Part shown: piece by piece, positions 1-12,900 of the stretch
Numbering within the stretch: position 1 is the first letter of the stretch
How the letters are laid out: each line of letters starts with the position of its first letter
DNA from: Chamaelirium japonicum
Taxonomy: Eukaryota; Streptophyta; Magnoliopsida; Liliales; Melanthiaceae
DNA: 64,000 nucleotides
Direction of reading: 5' to 3'
NCBI GenBank assembly: GCA_947650365.1
Contig: OX393556.1
Span: 80,418,579-80,482,578, forward strand
The notes under the pieces: generated by a model
Database searches by the model: none
What the model was told of the DNA's origin: nothing
What the model saw: the letters and a program-made list of their open reading frames with translations, nothing else
Program-made: the position numbers and the translations under genes

Positions 1-343
1 GATCCATTCTAATTCATTCGTACGATCCATTCTAAATCATTCGCACGAATGTATCCATTCTAATTCATTCGTTCGATCAATTCTAATTCATTAGCACTAT
101 CCATTCTAATTCATTCGTACGATCCATTCTAATTCATTCGCACGATCCATTCTAATTCATTCGTAAGATCCATTCTAATTCATTCGTACGATCCATTCTA
201 ATTCATTCGTACGATCCATTCTAAATCATTCGCACGAATGTATCCATTCTAGTTCATTCGTACGATCCATTCTAATTCATTCATACAATCCATTCTAATT
301 TATTCGCACGAATGTATCCATTCTAATTCATTCGTACGATCAG

Positions 344-373
344 TTCTAATTCATTCGTGCGAATGAATTAGAA
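344..373. repeat. F-to-R flip point with 14-bp perfect arms
   Basis: TTCTAATTCATTCG at 344-357 faces its exact complement at 360-373 across a TG spacer. The same junction recurs at 10311-10340 in the second higher-order copy. It represents the F-to-R class of orientation change, centred on the ATTCG/CGAAT dyad. Confidence 0.85.
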
Positions 374-1109
374 TGGATCCACCGAATGAGTTAGAATGGA
401 TCATACGAATGAATTAGAATGGATTGTACGAATGAATTAGAATGGATTGTGCGAATGAATTAGAATGGATCGTATGAATGAATAAGAATAGATCGTACAA
501 ATGAATTAGAATGGATCATACGAATGATTTAGAATGGATACATTCGTGCGAATGAATTAGAATGGATCATACGAATGAGTAAGAATGGATCGTACGAATG
601 AAATAGAATGGATTATACGAATGAATTAGAATGGATTCGTACGAATGAATTAGAATGGATACATTCGTGCGAATGAATTAGAATGGATCATACGAATGAG
701 TAAGAATGGATCGTACGAATGAAATAGAATAGATTGTACGAATGAATTAGAATGGATCCTACGAATGAATTAGAATGGATCGTGTGAAAGAAATAGAATG
801 GATTGTATGAATGAATTAGAATGGATCGTATGAATGAATTAGAATGGATCATACGAATGAATTAGAATAGATCGTACGAATGAATTAGAATGGATCGTAT
901 GAAGGAATTAGAATGGATCGTACGAATGAATTAGAATGGATATATTCGTGCAAATGAATTAGAATGGATCGAATGAATGTATTAGAATGGATCGTATGAG
1001 TGAATTAGAATGGATCGTACGAATGAATTAGAATGGATCGTATGAATGAATTAGAATGGATATATTCGTGTGAATGAATTAGAATGGATCGTATGATTGA
1101 ATTAGAATA

Positions 1110-2015
1110 GATTTTGTGAATGAATTAGAACTGATCGTACGAATGAATTAGAATGGATACATTCGTGCGAATGAATTAGAATGGATTGTATGAATGAATT
1201 AGAATGGATCGTACGAATGAATTAGAATGGATCGTATGAGTGAATTAGAATGGATACGAAGGAATTAGAATGGATTGTACGAAGGAATTAGAATGGGTCA
1301 TACGAATGAAATAGAATGGATCGTACGAATGAATTAGAATGGATCGTACGAAGGAATTAGAATGGATCGTACGAAGGAATTAGAATGGATCGTACGAATG
1401 AATTAGAATGGATATATTCGTGCAAATGAATTAGAATGGATCGTATGAATGAATTAGAATGGATCGTATGAGTGAATTAGAACGGATAGTACGAATGAAG
1501 TAGAATGGATCGTATGAATGAATTAGAATGGATACATTCGTGCAAATGAATTAGAATGGATCGTATGAATGAATTAGAATAGATTGTGCGAATGAATTAG
1601 AATGGATCATACGAATGAATTAGAATGGATACATTCGTGCGAATAAATTAGAATGGATTGTATGAATGAATTAGAATGGATCGTACGAATGAATTAGAAT
1701 GGATCGTACGAATGAATTAGAATAGATTGCGCGAATGAATTAGAATGGATCATACGAATGAATTAGAATGGATCGTACGAAGGAATTAGAATGGATCATA
1801 CGAATGAATTAGAATAGATCGTACGAATGAATTAGAATGGATCGTACGAAGGAATTAGAATGGATCGTACGAATGAATTAGAATGGATCATATGATGAAT
1901 TAAAATGGATCATACGAATGAGTAAGAATGGATCGTATGAATGAATTAGATTGGATCGTACGATCCATTCTAATTCATTAGCATGGATCGTGCTAATGAA
2001 TTAGAAAGGAATATA
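1110..2015. repeat. R arm of a long dispersed inverted duplication (partner 40218-41101)
   Basis: Three landmarks here match the reverse complement of the 40-41 kb block with the same coordinate sum of 42212: the TTTTGTGAAT variant (1111 with 41101), TGGATACGAAGG (1251-1262 with 40950-40961) and CGGATAGT (1483-1490 with 40722-40729). A fourth, AGCATGGATCGTGCT (1980-1994 with 40240-40254), gives a sum 22 larger, consistent with one monomer gained or lost. The same module appears in F at 3445-4170 and around 22.7-24 kb. Confidence 0.8.
1953..1966. repeat. R-to-F flip point: 14-bp perfect palindrome GGATCGTACGATCC
   Basis: R units run into F units through a perfect palindrome centred on CGTACG. 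The same 14-bp palindrome marks flips at 11921-11934, 22732-22745, 29813-29826 and 40002-40015. It represents the R-to-F class of orientation change. Confidence 0.85.
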
Positions 2016-4726
2016 CGAATGAATTAGAATGGATCGTAGAATGGATCGTACGAATGAATTAGAATGAATTAGAATGGATCGTACGAATGAATTAGAATAG
2101 ATCATAGGAATGAATTAGAATGGATCGTGCAAATGAATTAGAATGGATACATTCATGCGAATGAATTAGAATGGATCATGCGAATGAATTAGAATGGATC
2201 GTACGAATGAATTAGAATTGATATATTTGAACGAATAAAATAGAATGGATCATACGAATGAATTAGAATGGATCGTACGAATGAATTAGAATGGATAGTG
2301 CGAATGAATTAGAATCGATCGTACGAATGAATTAGAATGGATCGTACGAATGAATTAGATCGTACGAATAAATTAGAATGGATCGTATGAATGAATTAAA
2401 ATGGATACATTCGAGCGAATGAATTAGAATAGATCGTAGGAATAAATTAGAATGGATCGTACGAATGAATTAGAATGGATACATTTGTGAGAATGAATTA
2501 GAATGGATCGTACGAATGAATTAGAATGCATCGTACGAAAGAATTAGAATGGATATATTCGTGCGAATGAATTAGAATGGATCGTACGAATTAATTAGAC
2601 TGGATCGTACGAATGAATTTGAATGGATACATTTGTGCGAATGAATCTAAATGGATTGTATGAATGAATTACAATGGATCGTACGAATGAATTAGAATGG
2701 ATCGTACGAATGAATTAGAATAGCTCATACGAATGAATTAGAATGAATCGTATGAATGAATTAGAATGGTTACATTCGTGCGAATGAATTAGAATAGATC
2801 ATACGAATGAATTAGAATGGATTGTACGAATAAATTAGAATGGATCATGGGAATGAATTAGAATGGATCTTACGAATGAATTAGAATGGATCATACGAAT
2901 GAATTAGAATGGATCGTACGAATGAATTAGAATGGATACATTCATGCGAATGAATTAGAATAGATCGGACGAATGAATTAGAATGGATCGTACGAATGAA
3001 TTAGAATGGATCAAATGAATGAATTAGAATGGTTACATTCATGCGAATGAATTAGAATGGATCGTACGAATGGATTAGAATGGATCGTACGAATGGATTA
3101 GAATGGATACATTCGTGCGAATGAATTAGAATGGATTGTATGAATGAATTAGAATGGATTGTACGATCCATTCGAATTCATTCGCACGATCCATTCTAAT
3201 TCATTCATACGATCCATTCTAATTCATTCATACAATCCATTCTAATTCTTTCACACGATCCATTCTAATTCATTCGTAGGATCCATTCTAATTCATTCGT
3301 ACAATCTATTCTATTTCATTCGTACGATCCATTCTTACTCATTCGTATGATTCATTCTAATTCATTCGGATGAATATATCCATTCTAATTTATTCATACG
3401 ATCCATTCTAATTCATTCGCACGATCCATTCTAATCCATTCTTACTCATTCGTATGATCCATTCTAATTCAATAGTACGATCCATTCTAATTCATTCGTA
3501 CGATCCATTCTAATTCCTTCGTACGATCCATTCTAATTCCTTCGTACGATCCATTCTAATTCATTCGTACGATCCATTCTAATTCATTCGTATGATCCAT
3601 TCTAATTCCTTCGTACGATCCATTCTAATTCATTCATACGATCCATTCTAATTCATTCACGCAATCTATTCTAATTCATTCGTACGATCCATTCTAATTC
3701 ATTCGTACGATCCATTCTAATTCATTCATACAATCCATTCTAATTTATTCGTACGAATGTATCCATTCTAATTCATTCGTATGATCCATTCTAATTCATT
3801 CGCACAATCTATTCTAATTCATTCATATGATCCATTCTAATTCATTCGCACGAATGTATCCATTCTAATTCATTCATACGATCCATTCTACTTCATTCGT
3901 ACTATCCGTTCTAATTCACTCATACGATCCATTCTAATTCATTCATACGATCTATTCTAATTCATTTGCACGAATATATCCATTCTAATTCATTCGTACG
4001 ATCCATTATAATTCCTTCGTACGATCCATTCTAATTCCTTCGTACGATCCATTCTATTTCGTTCGTATGATCCATTCTAATTCCTTCATACGATCCATTC
4101 TAATTCCTTCGTATCCATTCTAATTCACTCATACGATCCATTCTAATTCATTCGTACGATCCATTATAATTCATTCATACAATCCATTCTAATTCTTTCA
4201 CACGATCCATTCTATTTCATTCGTACGATCCATTCTAATTCATTCGCACAATCCATTCTATTTCATTCGTACGATCCAATTAGAATGGATTCGTACGAAT
4301 GAATTAGAATGGATACATTCGTGCGAATGAATTAGAATGGATCGTACCAATGAGTAAGAATGGATCGTACGAATGAAATAGAATGGATTGTGCGAATGAA
4401 TTAGAATGGATCGTACGAATGAATTAGAATGGATCGTATGAAAGAATTAGAATGGATTGTATGAATGAATTAGAATAGATAGTATGAATGAATTAGAATG
4501 GATCGTACTAATGAATTAGAATGGATCGTACGAATGAATTAGAATGGATCGTACGAATGAATTAGAATGGATACATTCGTGCGAATTAATTAGAATGGAT
4601 ACATTCGTGCGAAAGAATTAGAATAGATCGTATGAATGAATTAGAATGGATCTTATGAATGAATTAGAATGGATCGTGCGAATGAATAAGAATGGATCGT
4701 ACGAATGAATTAGAATGGATCGTGCT

Positions 4727-4885
4727 AATGAATTAGAATTGATCGAACGAATGAATTAGCATGGATCGTGCTAATGAATTAGAATGGAACGTACGAATGA
4801 ATTAGAATGGATCGTGTGAAAGAATTAGAATGGATTGTATGAATGAATTAGAATGAATTTGTACGATCCATTCGAATTCATTCGC
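4727..4885. repeat. Recurrent R-to-F junction cassette 'Y' (representative copy)
   Basis: A stretch of about 160 bp contains several diagnostic variants in fixed order: GTGCTAATG, TTGATCGAACG, TTAGCATGG, GGAACGTACG, GTGTGAAAG, and finally the flip at GAATGAATTYGTACGATCC. Very similar copies lie at about 14573-14737, 26826-26998, 37259-37428 and 52727-52888. A sixth copy near 60510 lacks the terminal flip. Confidence 0.8.
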
Positions 4886-7800
4886 ACGATCCATTCTAAT
4901 TCATTCATATGATCCATTCTTATTCATTCGTACGATCCATTCTAATTCATATGCACAAAGGTATCCATTCTAATCCATTCGTAGGATCCATTCTAATCCA
5001 TTCGTACGATCCATTCTAATTCATTCGTACGATCCATTCTAATTCATTCGCACGATCCATTCTAATTCATTCGTACGATCCATTCTAATTTATTCGCACG
5101 AATGTATCCATTCTAATTCATTCGTACATACGATCCATTCTAATTCATTCGCACGAATGTATCCATTACGATCTATTCTAATTCATTCATACAATTCATT
5201 CTAATTCTTTCACACGATCCAATCTAATTCATTCGTACGATCCATTCTAATTCATTCGCACAAACCATTCTATTTCATTCGTACGATCCATTCTTACTTA
5301 TTGGTACGATCCATTCTAATTCATTCGCACGAATGTATCCATTCTAATTCATTCGTACGAATCCATTCCAATTCATTCGTACAATCTATTCTATTTCATT
5401 CGTACGATCCATTCTTACTCATTCGTATGATCCATTCTAATTCATTCGGACGAATGTATCCATTCTAATTTATTCGTACGATCCATTCTAATTCATTCGT
5501 ACGATCCATTCTAATTCATTCGTACGATCCATTCTAATTCATTCGTCCGATCCATTCTAATTCATTCGCACGAATGTATCAATTCTAATTCATTCGTACG
5601 ATCCATTCTAATTCATTCGTACGTTCCATTCTAATCCATTCGTAAGATCCATTCTAATTCATTCGTACGATCCATTCTAATTCATTCGTATGATCCATTC
5701 TAATTCATTCGCACGAATGTATCCATTCTAGTTCATTCGTACGATCCATTCTAATTCATTCGTACGATCCATTCTAATTCATTCGCACGATCCATTCTAA
5801 TTCATTCGTACGATCCATTCTAATTCATTCATACGATCCATTCTAATTCATTCGTACGATCCATTCTAATTCATTCGCACAAATGTATCCATTCTAATTT
5901 ATTCGTACGATCCATTCTAATTCATTCGCACGATCCATTCTAATTCATTCATACGATCCATTCTAATTCTTTCACACGATCCATTCTAATTCATTCGTAC
6001 GATCCATTCTAATTCATTCACACGATCCATTCTAATTCATTCGTACGATCCATTCTAATTCATTCATTCGATCCATTCTAATTCATTCGTACGATCCATT
6101 CTAATTCATTCGCACAAATGTATCCATTCTAATTCATTCGTACGATCCATTCTAATTCATTCGCACGATCCATTCTAATTCATTCGTACGATCCATTCTA
6201 ATTCATACGTACGATCCATTCTAATTCATTCGTATGATCCATTCTAATTAATTCGTATGATCCATTCTAATTCATTCGTACGATCCATTCTAATTCATTC
6301 ATACAATCCATTCTAATTCATTCGCACGAATGTATCCATTCTAATTAATTCGTACGATCCATTCTAATTCATTCGTATGATCTATTCTTATTCATTCGCA
6401 CGATCCAGTCTAATTGATTCGCACGATCCATTCTAATTCATTCGCACGAATGTATCCATTCTAATTCATTCGTACGATCCATTCTAATTCACTAATATGA
6501 TCAATTCTAATTCATTCGTACAATCCATTCTAATTCATATGCACAAAGGTATCCATTCTAATTCATTCGCACGAAAGAATTAGAATGGATTGTATGAAAG
6601 AATTAGAATGGATCGTGCGAATGAATTAGAATGGATCGTACGAAGGAATTAGAATGGATCGTACGAAGAAATTAGAATAGATCGTACGAATGAGTAAGAA
6701 TGGATCGTACGAATGAATTAGAATGGATCATACGAATGAATTAGAATGGATCGTACGAATGAATTAGAATGGATCGTGCGAATGAACTAGAATGGATACA
6801 TTCGTGCGAATGAATTAGAATGGATCATACGAATGAATTAGAATGGATCGTACGAATGAATTAGAATGGATCTTACGAATGAATTAGAATGGATAGTACG
6901 AATGAATAAGAATGGATCGTACGAATGAATTAGAATGGATACATTCGTGCGAATGAATTAGAATGGATCGGACGAATGAATTAGAATGGATCGTACGAAT
7001 GAATTAGAATGGATCGTACGAATGAATTAGAATGGATCGTAAGAATAAATTAGAATGGATACATTCGTCCGAATGAATTAGAATGGATCATAAGAATGAG
7101 TAAGTATGGATCGTACGAATAAAATAGAATAGATTGTACGAATGAATTAGAATGGATCCTACGAATGAATTAGAATGGATCGTGTGAAAGAATTAGAATG
7201 GATTGTAGGAATGAATTAAAATGGATCGTGCGAATGAATTAGAATGGATCGTACGAATGAATTAGAATGGATACATTTGTGCGAATGAATTAGAATCGAT
7301 CGTATGAATGAATTAGAATGGAGCGTACGAATGAATTAGAATGGATCGTGCGAATGAATTAGAATAGATCGTACGAATTAGTAAGAATGGATCGTACGCA
7401 TGAAATAGAATGGATTCCATGAATGAATTAGAATGGATCGTACGAATGAATTAGAATGGATCGTGTGAAAGAATTAGAATGGATTGTATGAATGAATTAG
7501 AATGGATCGTACGAATAAATTAGAATGGATCGTACGAAGGAATTAGAATGGATCGTACGAATGAATTAGAATGGATCGTACGAATGAATTAGAATAGATT
7601 GTACGAATGAATTACAATGGATCGTACGAAGGAATTAGAATGGATCGTACGAATGAATTAGAATGGATATATTCGTGCAAATGAATTAGAATGGATCGTA
7701 TGAATGTATTAGAATGGATCGTATGAGTGAATTAGAATGGATCGTACGATTGAATTAGAATGGATCGTATGAATGAATTAGAATGGATCGTGCGAAAGAA

Positions 7801-9967
7801 TTAGAATGCATTGTATGAATGAATTAGAATGGATCGTATGAATGAATTAGAATGGATCGTGCGAATGAATTCGAATGGATCGCATGATCCATTCGAATAG
7901 AATGGATCGTATGAATGAATTAGAATGGATCGGGCGAATGAATTAGAATGGATTGTAGGAATGAATTAGAATGGATCGTATGAATGAATTAGAATGGATC
8001 GTATGAATGAATTAGAATGGATCGTGCGAATGAATTAGAATGGATCGTACGAATGAATTAGAATGGATCGTACGAATGAATTAGAATGGATCATACGAAT
8101 GAATTAGAATGGATCATACGAATGAGTAAGATTGGATCGTTCGAATGAAATAGAATAGATTGTACGAATGAATTAGAATGGATACATTCATGCGAATGAA
8201 TTAGAATGGATCGGACGATTGAATTAGAATTGATCGTACGATTCATTCTAATTCATTCGTACGATCCATTCTAATACATTCGTACGATTCATGCTAATTC
8301 ATTCGCACGATCCATTCTAATTCATTCGTACGATCCATTCTTATTCATTCATACGATCCATTCTAATTCATTCGCACAATCCATTCTAATTCATTCGTAC
8401 AATCCATTCTAATTCATTCGTATGAATGGATCGTACGAATGAATTAGAATGGATCGTGTGAAAGAATTAGAATGGATTGTATGAATGAATTAGAATGGAT
8501 CGTACGAATGAATTAGAATGGATCGTACGAAGGAATTAGAATGGATCGTACGATTGAATTAGAATAGATCGTACGAATGAATTAGAATGGATCGTACGAA
8601 GGAATTAGAATGGATCGTACAAATGAATTAGAATGGATATATTCGTGCAAATGAATTAGAATGGATCATATGAATGTATTAGAATGGATCGTATGAGTGA
8701 ATTAGAATGGATCGTACGAATGAATTAGAATAGATCGTATGAATGAATTAGAATGGATACATTCGTGTGAATGAATTAGAATGGATCGTATGAATGAATT
8801 AGAATAGATTTTGTGAATGAATTAGAACTGATCGTACGAATGAATTAGAATGGATACATTCGTGCGAATGAATTAGAATGGATTGTATGAATGAATTAGA
8901 ATGGATCGTACGAATGAACTAGAATGGATACATTCGTGCGAATGAATTAGAATGGATCGTACGAATGAATTAGAATGGATCGTACGAATGAATTAGAATG
9001 GATCTCACGAATGAATTAGAATGGATCGTACGAATGAATTAGAATGGATACATTCGTGCGAATGAATTAGAATGGATCGGACGAATGAATTAGAATGGAT
9101 CGTACGAATGAATTAGAATGGATCGTTCGAATGAATTAGAATGGATCGTACGAATAAATTAGAATGGATACATTCGTCCGAATGAATTAGAATGGATCAT
9201 ACGAATGAGTAAGAATGGATCGTACGAATGAAATAGAATAGATTGTACGAATGAATTAGAATGGATCCTACTAAGGAATTAGAATGGATCGTGTGAAAGA
9301 ATTAGAATGGATTGTATGAATGAATTAGAATGGATCGTATGAATGAATTAGAATGGATCGTGCGAATGAATTCGAATGGATCGTACGAATTCATTCATAC
9401 AATCCATTCTAATTCTTTCACACGATCCATTCTAATTCATTCGTACGTTCCATTCTAATTCATTAGCACGATACATGCTAATTCATTCGTTCGATCAATT
9501 CTAATTCATTAGCACGATCCATTCTAATTCATTCGTACGATCCATTCTAATTCATTCGCACGATCCATTCTAATTCATTCATAGGATCCATTCTAATTCA
9601 TTCATACAATCCATTCTAATTCATTCGCACGAATGTATCCATTCTAATTCATTCGTACGATCAGTTCTAATTCATTCACAAAATCTATTCTAATTCATTC
9701 ATAAGATCCATTCTAATTCATTCACACGAATGTATCCATTCTAATTCATTCATACGATCCATTCTAATTCATTCATACGATCCATTCTAATTCACTCATA
9801 CGATCCATTCTAATACATTCATACGATCCATTCTAATTCATTTGCACAAATATATCCATTCTAATTCATTCGTACGATCCATTCTAATTCCTTTGTACGA
9901 TCCATTCTAATTCATTCGTACGATCTATTCTATTTCATTCGTACGATCCATTCTTACTCATTCGTTC

Positions 9968-12900
9968 GATCCATTCTAATTCATTCGTCTGATCCATTCT
10001 AATTCATTCGCACGAATGTATCCATTCTAATTCATTCGTTCAATCAATTCTAATTCATTAGCACGATCCATTCTAATTCATTCGTACGATCCATTCTAAT
10101 TCATTCGCACGATCCATTCTAATTCATTCGTAAGATCCATTCTAATTCATTCGTACGATCCATTCTAATTCATTTGTACGATCTATTCTAAATCATTCGC
10201 ACGAATGTATCCATTCTAGTTCATTCGTACGATCCATTCTAATTCATTCATACAATCCATTCTAATTCAATCGCACGAATGTATCCATTCTAATTCATTC
10301 GTACGATCAGTTCTAATTCATTCGTGCGAATGAATTAGAATGGATCCACCGAATGAGTTAGAATGGATCATACGAATGAATTAGAATGGATTGTACGAAT
10401 GAATTAGAATGGATTGTGCGAATGAATTAGAATGGATCGTATGAATGAATAAGAATAGATCGTACGAATGAATTAGAATGGATCATACGAATGAATTAGA
10501 ATGGATACATTCGTGCGAATGAATTAGAATGGATCATACGAATGAGTAAGAATGGATCACACGAATAAAATAGAATGGATTGTACGAATGAATTAGAATG
10601 GATTCGTACGAATGAATTAGAATGGATACATTCGTGCGAATGAATTAGAATGGATCATACGAATGAGTAAGAATGGATCGTACGAATGAAATAGAATAGA
10701 TTGTACAAATGAATTAGAATGGATCCTACGAATGAATTAGAATGGATCGTGTGAAAGAATTAGAATGGATTGTATGAATGAATTAGAATGGATCGTATGA
10801 ATGAATTAGAATGGATCGTACGAATGAATTAGAATAGATCGTACGAATGAATTAGAATGGATCGTATGAAGTTATTAGAATGGATCGTACGAATGAATTA
10901 GAATGGATATATTCGTGCAAATGAATTAGAATGGTTCGTATGAATGTTTTAGAATGGATCGTATGAGTGAATTAGAATGGATCGTACGAATGAATTAGAA
11001 TGGATCGTATGAATGAATTAGAATGGATACATTCGTGTGAATGAATTAGAATGGATCGTATGAATGAATTAGAATAGATTTTGTGAATGAATTAGAACTG
11101 ATCGTACGAATGAATTAGAATGGATACATTCGTGCGAATGAATTAGAATGGATTGTATGAATGAATTAGAATGGATCGTACGAATGAATTAGAATGAATC
11201 GTATGAGTGAATTAGAATGGATACGAAGGAATTAGAATGGATTGTACGAAGGAATTAGAATGGGTCATACGAATGAAATAGAATGGATCGTACGAATGAA
11301 TTAGAATGGATCGTACGAAGGAATTAGAATGGATCGTACGAAGGAATTAGAATGGATCGTACGAATGAATTAGAATGGATATATTCGTGCAAATGAATTA
11401 GAATGGATCGTATGAATGAATTAGAATGGATCGTATGAGTGAATTAGAACGGATAGTACGAATGACGTAGAATGGATCGTATGAATGAATTAGAATGGAT
11501 ACATTCGTGCAAATGAATTAGAATGGATCGTATGAATGAATTAGAATAGATTGTGCGAATGAATTAGAATGGATCGTAGGAATGAATTAGAATGGATACA
11601 TTCGTGCGAATAAATTAGAATGGATTGTATGAATGAATTAGAATGGATCGTACGAATGAATTAGAATGGATCGTACGAATGAATTAGAATAGATTGCGCG
11701 AATGAATTAGAATGGATCATACGAATGAATTAGAATGGATCGTACGAAGGAATTAGAATGGATCATACGAATGAATTAGAATAGATCGTACGAATGAATT
11801 AGAATGGATCGTACGAAGGAATTAGAATGGATCGTACGAATGAATTAGAATGGATCATACGATTGAATTAGAATGGATCATACGAATGAGTAAGAATGGA
11901 TCGTATGAATGAATTAGATTGGATCGTACGATCCATTCTAATTCATTAGCATGGATCGTGCTAATGAATTAGAAAGGAATATACGAATGAATTAGAATGG
12001 ATCGTAGAATGGATCGTACGCATGAATTAGAATGAATTAGAATGGATCGTACGAATGAATTAGAATAGATCATAGGAATGAATTAGAATGGATCGTGCAA
12101 ATGAATTAGAATGGATACATTCATGCGAATGAATTAGAATGGATCATGCGAATGAATTAGAATGGATCGTACAAATGAATTAGAATGGATATATATGAAC
12201 GAATAAATTAGAATGGATCATACGAATGAATTAGAATGGATCGTACGAATGAATTAGAATGGATAGTGCGAATTAATTAGAATCGATCGTACGAATGAAT
12301 TAGAATGGATCGTACGAATGAATTAGATCGTACGAATAAATTAGAATGGATCGTACGAATGAATTAAAATGGATACATTCGAGCGAATGAATTAGAATAG
12401 ATCGTAGGAATAAATTAGAATGGATCGTACGAATGAATTAGAATGGATACATTTGTGAGAATGAATTAGAATGGATCGTACGAATGAATTAGAATGCATC
12501 GTACAAAAGAATTAGAATGGATATATTCGGGCGAATGAATTAGAATGGATCGTACGAATTAATTAGACTGGATCGTACGAATGAATTTGAATGGATACAT
12601 TTGTGCGAATGAATCTAAATGGATTGTATGAATAAATTACAATGGATCGTACGAATGAATTAGAATGGATCGTACGAATGAATTAGAATAGCTCATATGA
12701 ATGAATTAGAATGAATCGTATGAATGAATTAGAATGGTTACATTCGTGTGAATGAATTAGAATAGATCGTACGAATGAATTAGAATGGATCGTACGAATA
12801 AATTAGAATGGATCATGGGAATGAATTAGAATGGATCTTACGAATGAATTAGAATGGATCGTACGAATGAATTAGAATGGATCGTACGAATGAATTAGAA

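Larger units (their letters stand above)
1..9967. repeat. 23/28-bp satellite array, segment 1 (first copy of the ~10-kb higher-order unit)
   Basis: Uninterrupted satellite with no gene. Monomers are 23 bp (GATCC to GATCC, e.g. 5766 to 5789), mixed with 28-bp units in which CGATCC is replaced by CGAATGTATCC. Approximate orientation map: F 1-358, R 359-3163 (with a short F island 1960-1985), F 3164-4276, R 4277-4860, F 4861-6573, R 6574-8236 (F island near 7881-7895), F 8237-8423, R 8424-9388, F 9389-9967. The first ~7.3 kb recurs from about 9968 onwards. Positions 7430-8430 resemble 27190-28190 (offset 19757-19758 at two landmarks). Open frames through F or R units read as repetitive IHSNSFVRSIL-type peptides; they only reflect the absence of stops in the repeat. 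Confidence 0.97.
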
